DNA of 64,000 nt from a bacterium (lineage in GTDB: Bacteria > SZUA-79 > Acidulodesulfobacterales > Acidulodesulfobacteraceae): contig JAJZVN010000001.1 of NCBI GenBank assembly GCA_021845685.1, positions 1 through 64,000 of the forward strand, written 5' to 3'. The notes under the pieces are model-generated. The model did no database searches, was not told the origin of the DNA, and saw only the letters and a list, made by a program, of their open reading frames with translations. Below, piece by piece: positions 60,618 through 64,000 of the stretch (position 1 is the stretch's first letter; each line of letters opens with the position of its first letter). The translations under genes and the position numbers were made by a program.

Positions 60618-62006
60618 ATGGATATTTATAAAGAAAAAGGGGATATTTGTTTAATTTTTGACTATAAAGTCATTGAAGATTTTAATATAAAAAAAAAGAA
60701 AAATATATATTCTAAATTTGAAGACAAACAAAAGTATTCCTCTATTCTTAATAAATTGCATAATAGTGCCGATGAAGACAGCAGGCTTTATAATAAAAGA
60801 AAAATTTCAAAAATCTTTAATCCTTCCGTGGGAGGTATTTTTTTTATTAAAAATGAAAAAATTCACGAATTAGAAAATAATATTTTGCTTGAAAGATTTG
60901 ATAAATTATGCAGGTTAATAGAATATGATTACGGTTTAAATATTTTTAATTATATATTAAATGAAGTTTACGAAGAAGAAGAAAAAAAAAGGAAATATTT
61001 TGAAATAGAAATTTTTAATTATAATTTTGTGTCGCATAAAACTGTAAAGAGTAATTTAGCAGCAGATTTTGTAAAAGAATTAAATGATTTTATAGGAAAA
61101 ATTTTTTTCAAGGATATTAGCGCAAATAAAATAAATAAGCTAAAATCAAATAAAACAGAAAATGCACAAAAGACACAAAAAAATGATTTAAAATCCGGAA
61201 TAATCAAAAGCGCTCCTGGACATAAAATTAAATCTGAAATAAAAGAAAATGCTGACAAACGAAATAATAAACCTGAATTTGCCAAAAATATATCTAAACA
61301 AATAAATGTAAACAAAATGCCGGAAAATATTTATAAACAAAAAAATAAACATGAAAATGAATCAGACAAAATTATTGCAAAAACACAGATTAAACCAGAA
61401 GAAACTTATGTAAGTGATATAAATATAATAAATAAAAAAGAAAATGAAAGCCGAATGCCTGCACCAGGCAGTTTAACGGATATTCATTCGGAAATTAGCT
61501 TAATTTCTTTAAGCTGGAGTTCACTGAGTCCTAAAGATGAGGCTCCTGTTCTTGAACATGGAATTCCTGTTGAGATTAATAAGTCAAGCTGGATAAGAAT
61601 TTATTTTCAAAAACCTCGAGTAAGAAAAGTTGTCTGGAGATTAAGATATAAACCTGATTTAAATAACATAAAACCTCTGTTGAGAGTTTATGCCGACGAT
61701 AATATGCTTTGGTATGAATCATTAGATTCTCATGCAGGAGATAAATATATAATTCTTTCTAAAGAGTTTGAATTATCGAGAGTTTGGGCAGAAATCGGTT
61801 ATATTACTAAAGAAAATGAATTTATATTTATTACCAGAACTCCTGTCTGGCCGCCTGAATGTTTATTTAAGTCTCCGCCGAGAAATTATTCAAAAAAATT
61901 ATTAAATAATAAAATATCTCTAATAGGTGCTACAGAAGGTCTATCTGCAGGAAATAATGCTGTTTTTACTTCATCGGGAAGCGGTTTTTACCGACAGTTG
62001 CCGTAA
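60618..62006 (+). CDS. DUF4912-like protein
   Basis: This 462-aa protein is only partly recognised. The first 165 residues are charged and helical, with VGGIFFIKNEK. Residues about 180-290 are a Lys/Asn/Glu-rich disordered linker. The C-terminal domain (from about residue 315) has IYFQKPRVRKVVWRLRYKP and a strand-rich end with ELSRVWAEIGYITKENEFIF and ITRTPVWPP, similar to DUF4912 proteins, which often neighbour GH57 glucan enzymes. AAGGATG precedes the start. GH57 follows 480 nt downstream, which supports an accessory role in polysaccharide metabolism. No catalytic residues are evident. Confidence 0.6.
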   Translation: MDIYKEKGDICLIFDYKVIEDFNIKKKKNIYSKFEDKQKYSSILNKLHNSADEDSRLYNKRKISKIFNPSVGGIFFIKNEKIHELENNILLERFDKLCRLIEYDYGLNIFNYILNEVYEEEEKKRKYFEIEIFNYNFVSHKTVKSNLAADFVKELNDFIGKIFFKDISANKINKLKSNKTENAQKTQKNDLKSGIIKSAPGHKIKSEIKENADKRNNKPEFAKNISKQINVNKMPENIYKQKNKHENESDKIIAKTQIKPEETYVSDINIINKKENESRMPAPGSLTDIHSEISLISLSWSSLSPKDEAPVLEHGIPVEINKSSWIRIYFQKPRVRKVVWRLRYKPDLNNIKPLLRVYADDNMLWYESLDSHAGDKYIILSKEFELSRVWAEIGYITKENEFIFITRTPVWPPECLFKSPPRNYSKKLLNNKISLIGATEGLSAGNNAVFTSSGSGFYRQLP

Positions 62007-62031
62007 AGCCCCAAGCTTAAAGCTATGGGGA
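62007..62031 (+). terminator. hairpin after the DUF4912-like gene
   Basis: CCCCAAGCTT pairs imperfectly with AAGCTATGGGG. It lacks a U-tract, so it is a weak terminator candidate. It also resembles the GCCCC/GGGG hairpins at IS200/IS605 ends. Function is uncertain. Confidence 0.4.
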
Positions 62032-62155
62032 TATAAGGCAATAAGTTTTTTTCTTGTATTATATAATTAATTGTTACGGAAGAAATAAGTAAATTATAAA
62101 CCCGTATTATAGAGTTAAATAAATATAAAATATATAATTTTATTCATTCCATCCG

Positions 62156-62203
62156 CTATCTAAACTACAGAATTATCAATTATCTATGGTATAGTTTAGA
62201 TAG
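62156..62203. repeat. 48-bp element with perfect 12-bp inverted repeats
   Basis: CTATCTAAACTA (62156-62167) and TAGTTTAGATAG (62192-62203) are exact complements separated by 24 nt. No T-tract follows. It could be an operator, an RNA hairpin or a deleted mobile element. Confidence 0.6.
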
Positions 62204-62486
62204 AATAATTTTCTTAATTTGCAATATTAATTTATCGCTATCCCGTATTAATTAATAGCGGAGCAGAATACTTATGACAAGCAAGATGGTTGGCTGTGTT
62301 ATAATAGCTAAAAAGGCTGCACATTACTTCTCAAAAAAAAATTGGGGGGGGGGGGTAGATAAAATTATATCATAATTATCGTTCTAAAGTATTAAAGTAT
62401 TAGCTTTATCCCTCAAAAGGTAGATGCAAGCTGTTTATATAATTTTACAATATTAATTTATTATTCTGGAGTGAGGCAACTTTACT

Positions 62487-64000
62487 ATGAATACAGAAAA
62501 ATCTGAATGGATCCCTGTTCTTCATTTTCACCTTCCTTTTGTAAGACATCCTGAAATGTCTAAATATTTAGAAGAAGAATGGTATTTTGAAGCGGTAACG
62601 GAAACTTATTTGCCGTTATTGGAAGCATTTGACAATCTTGAAAGAGATAATATAGATTACAATATAACTATTTCTCTGACGCCAACTCTTTTAACAATGA
62701 TGGCTGATAATCTGTTGTCGGAGAGATTAATTAATTATGTCAACGCAAGAGTTAAAGTTCTTGACGAAGAAGCATTCAGAACTCAGACAGATCCTGAATT
62801 TCATCCTGTAACATTATTTTATAGAGAAAGATATAAGAACTTGGCAGGCAAACTTAGTAGAGGCGGCGGTCAATATATAATTAACGAATTATTAAAACAT
62901 AATAAAATAGGGCATATAAATATAATAACATCGGCTGCAACGCACGGTTTCTTATTATTTATGGTAGGAGAGCCAGAAACTATTGCCGCTCAAATACAAG
63001 TGGGAATTGAAACTCATGAAAAATTGCTTGGGATTAAACCTTCAGGGATTTGGCTGCCTGAATGCGGATATACGTCAGGATTTGATGCTATTTTAAATAG
63101 ATACGGTATATTTTATACTTTTTTAGATCAGCATGGAATAGAAATGGCGTATCCTGAACCGCCAAACGGATGTTTTTCGCCTGTAGTTACCCCTTTCGGA
63201 GTCGTGGCTTTCGGCAGGGATCCTGAAAGTTCCAGGCAGGTCTGGTCTAGCAAAGAAGGTTACCCTGGAGCGCCGATTTATAGGGAATTTTACAGAGATG
63301 TCGGATTTGACCTTGATTTGCCGCATCTTATTCCGTTAAGACATGGAAGTATTAAGACATTTACTGGGTTAAAATATTATGCTATTACAGGAACGGGAAA
63401 TTACAAAGAAGCTTATAGACCCGGCGCTGCAAAAAGAAAAGCTTCCGAACATGCGGAGCAGTTTGTATTCAACAGGGCATTGCAGGGAAATTATTTAAAA
63501 AATATAATAGGAGAGCCGCCTGTAATCGTTTCCATGTATGATGCCGAGTTGTTTGGTCACTGGTGGTTTGAAGGACCATGGTGGTTAGAGTCTGTTTTTA
63601 GACAGCTAAATAAAAACAGCAGTATAGAATCTGCCGCTGCAGAAGATATATCAAAAGAAGCACTTTCTAATGTAAAATCAAAAAACGGCATACTTTACAG
63701 TCCCGATGAAAAAACATGGATTGCCCAGCCTGCCACTTCTACATGGGGAGGTGGAGGCTATAGCGAAGTCTGGCTTAACGGCAAAAATGACGAAATTCAG
63801 CAATTTTTATCGGACATAGCTATTGAATTGATTGATATATGTAAAAATAGATACAATGAAGTAATTTATAATGATGCGCTTAATCAGGCTGCAAGAGAAT
63901 TAATGCTTGCAGAATCAAGCGATTGGACATTTCTGCTTTCAACAGGGCAGGCTGTAAGCTATGCCGAAAGACGCATTAAGGCTCACTTGATAAGAGCAAG
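62487..64000 (+). CDS. GH57 1,4-alpha-glucan branching enzyme (partial)
   Basis: The gene is open to the right edge; 504 codons are visible. The family GH57 motifs appear in order: HFHLPF (motif 1), the nucleophile Glu in GIWLPECGY, and YDAELFGHWWFEGP with the catalytic Asp and the aromatic residues of motif 4. ITSAATHGFL is motif 2. A branching enzyme (AmyC/DUF1957 type) fits better than an amylopullulanase, as it starts directly with the catalytic barrel and has a helical C-terminal domain. The start at 62487 has GGAGTGAGG 10 nt upstream. The upstream DUF4912-like gene suggests a glycogen-type gene cluster continuing to the right. Confidence 0.9.
   Translation, partial: MNTEKSEWIPVLHFHLPFVRHPEMSKYLEEEWYFEAVTETYLPLLEAFDNLERDNIDYNITISLTPTLLTMMADNLLSERLINYVNARVKVLDEEAFRTQTDPEFHPVTLFYRERYKNLAGKLSRGGGQYIINELLKHNKIGHINIITSAATHGFLLFMVGEPETIAAQIQVGIETHEKLLGIKPSGIWLPECGYTSGFDAILNRYGIFYTFLDQHGIEMAYPEPPNGCFSPVVTPFGVVAFGRDPESSRQVWSSKEGYPGAPIYREFYRDVGFDLDLPHLIPLRHGSIKTFTGLKYYAITGTGNYKEAYRPGAAKRKASEHAEQFVFNRALQGNYLKNIIGEPPVIVSMYDAELFGHWWFEGPWWLESVFRQLNKNSSIESAAAEDISKEALSNVKSKNGILYSPDEKTWIAQPATSTWGGGGYSEVWLNGKNDEIQQFLSDIAIELIDICKNRYNEVIYNDALNQAARELMLAESSDWTFLLSTGQAVSYAERRIKAHLIRA

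Larger units (their letters stand above)
62007..62486. other. intergenic region with hairpin, inverted repeat and G12 tract
   Basis: The 480-nt gap holds three things: a GCCCC-AAGCTTAAAGCT-A-TGGGG hairpin at 62007-62031 directly after the stop, an inverted repeat at 62156-62203, and a run of twelve G at 62344-62355. GGAGTGAGG at 62468-62476 is the ribosome binding site of the next gene. Confidence 0.75.

Overview
The window is a strongly AT-rich chromosomal segment of a Gram-negative bacterium with an anaerobic or microaerobic, sulfur-centred metabolism. Supporting signs are a complete Tol envelope cluster (without pal), a MacAB-TolC type efflux operon, an HdrCBA-FloxDCBA electron-bifurcation operon, a B12-dependent ribonucleotide reductase, a small rubredoxin, and a hemerythrin/DUF2249 pair. 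The gene set suits a deltaproteobacterial-grade lineage such as the acidophilic sulfate or sulfur reducers formerly called Sva0485, but no rRNA is present, so the placement is inference. Many enzymes carry Asn/Lys/Asp-rich inserts in otherwise conserved folds.

Layout. 0.2-6.5 kb holds a sulfur-transfer group: mnmA (minus), a small thioredoxin-like protein (minus), then cysE, an Rrf2/IscR-like regulator, iscS and mtaB (plus). 6.7-12 kb is a minus-strand efflux operon (tolC, macA, ATPase, permease). 12.3-22 kb has rimO and the addA/addB recombination nuclease pair. 22.5-29.9 kb is the hdrCBA-floxDCBA operon behind a long leader and closed by a clear terminator. 30.2-36.4 kb has an archaeal-type threonyl-tRNA synthetase, then tig-clpP-clpX and an HU gene. 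36.8-37.4 kb is tRNA-Val(UAC) with a decayed tyrosine integrase just downstream. 37.3-42.6 kb has DUF2249 and hemerythrin genes facing a GcvH/LbpA-like lipoyl protein, a thioredoxin and a haem-c GGDEF-EAL sensor. 43-47.3 kb has a secreted DUF302-like protein, nrdJ and a 42-residue rubredoxin, with two near-identical 162-bp MITEs. 47.5-52.6 kb is tolQRAB-cpoB. 52.7-60 kb is a minus-strand run: fxsA, panD, glpK, tsaD, rsmA, an amidohydrolase and panC. 60.6-64 kb starts a glycogen/alpha-glucan region with a DUF4912-like protein and a GH57 branching enzyme that runs off the right edge.

How the genes fit together. IscS supplies sulfur for MnmA and for Fe-S clusters; the two methylthiotransferases (MtaB, RimO), AddB, the Hdr/Flox proteins and probably the Rrf2 regulator all need clusters. 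Hdr-Flox would couple NAD(P)H to ferredoxin and a thiol-disulfide pair.

The non-coding DNA is the most unusual part. At least seven loci show the same design: a 23-41-nt sequence, usually the end of the adjacent gene, repeated two or three times with a period of about 70-83 nt. Other structure includes a 216-bp tandem duplication, 12-, 15- and 48-nt arrays, dRS3-like 20-mers, and a MITE pair whose hairpin loop is inverted between the copies. The best candidates for something undescribed are this repeat-spacer-repeat architecture and the lipoyl-protein/thioredoxin/haem-c c-di-GMP operon.
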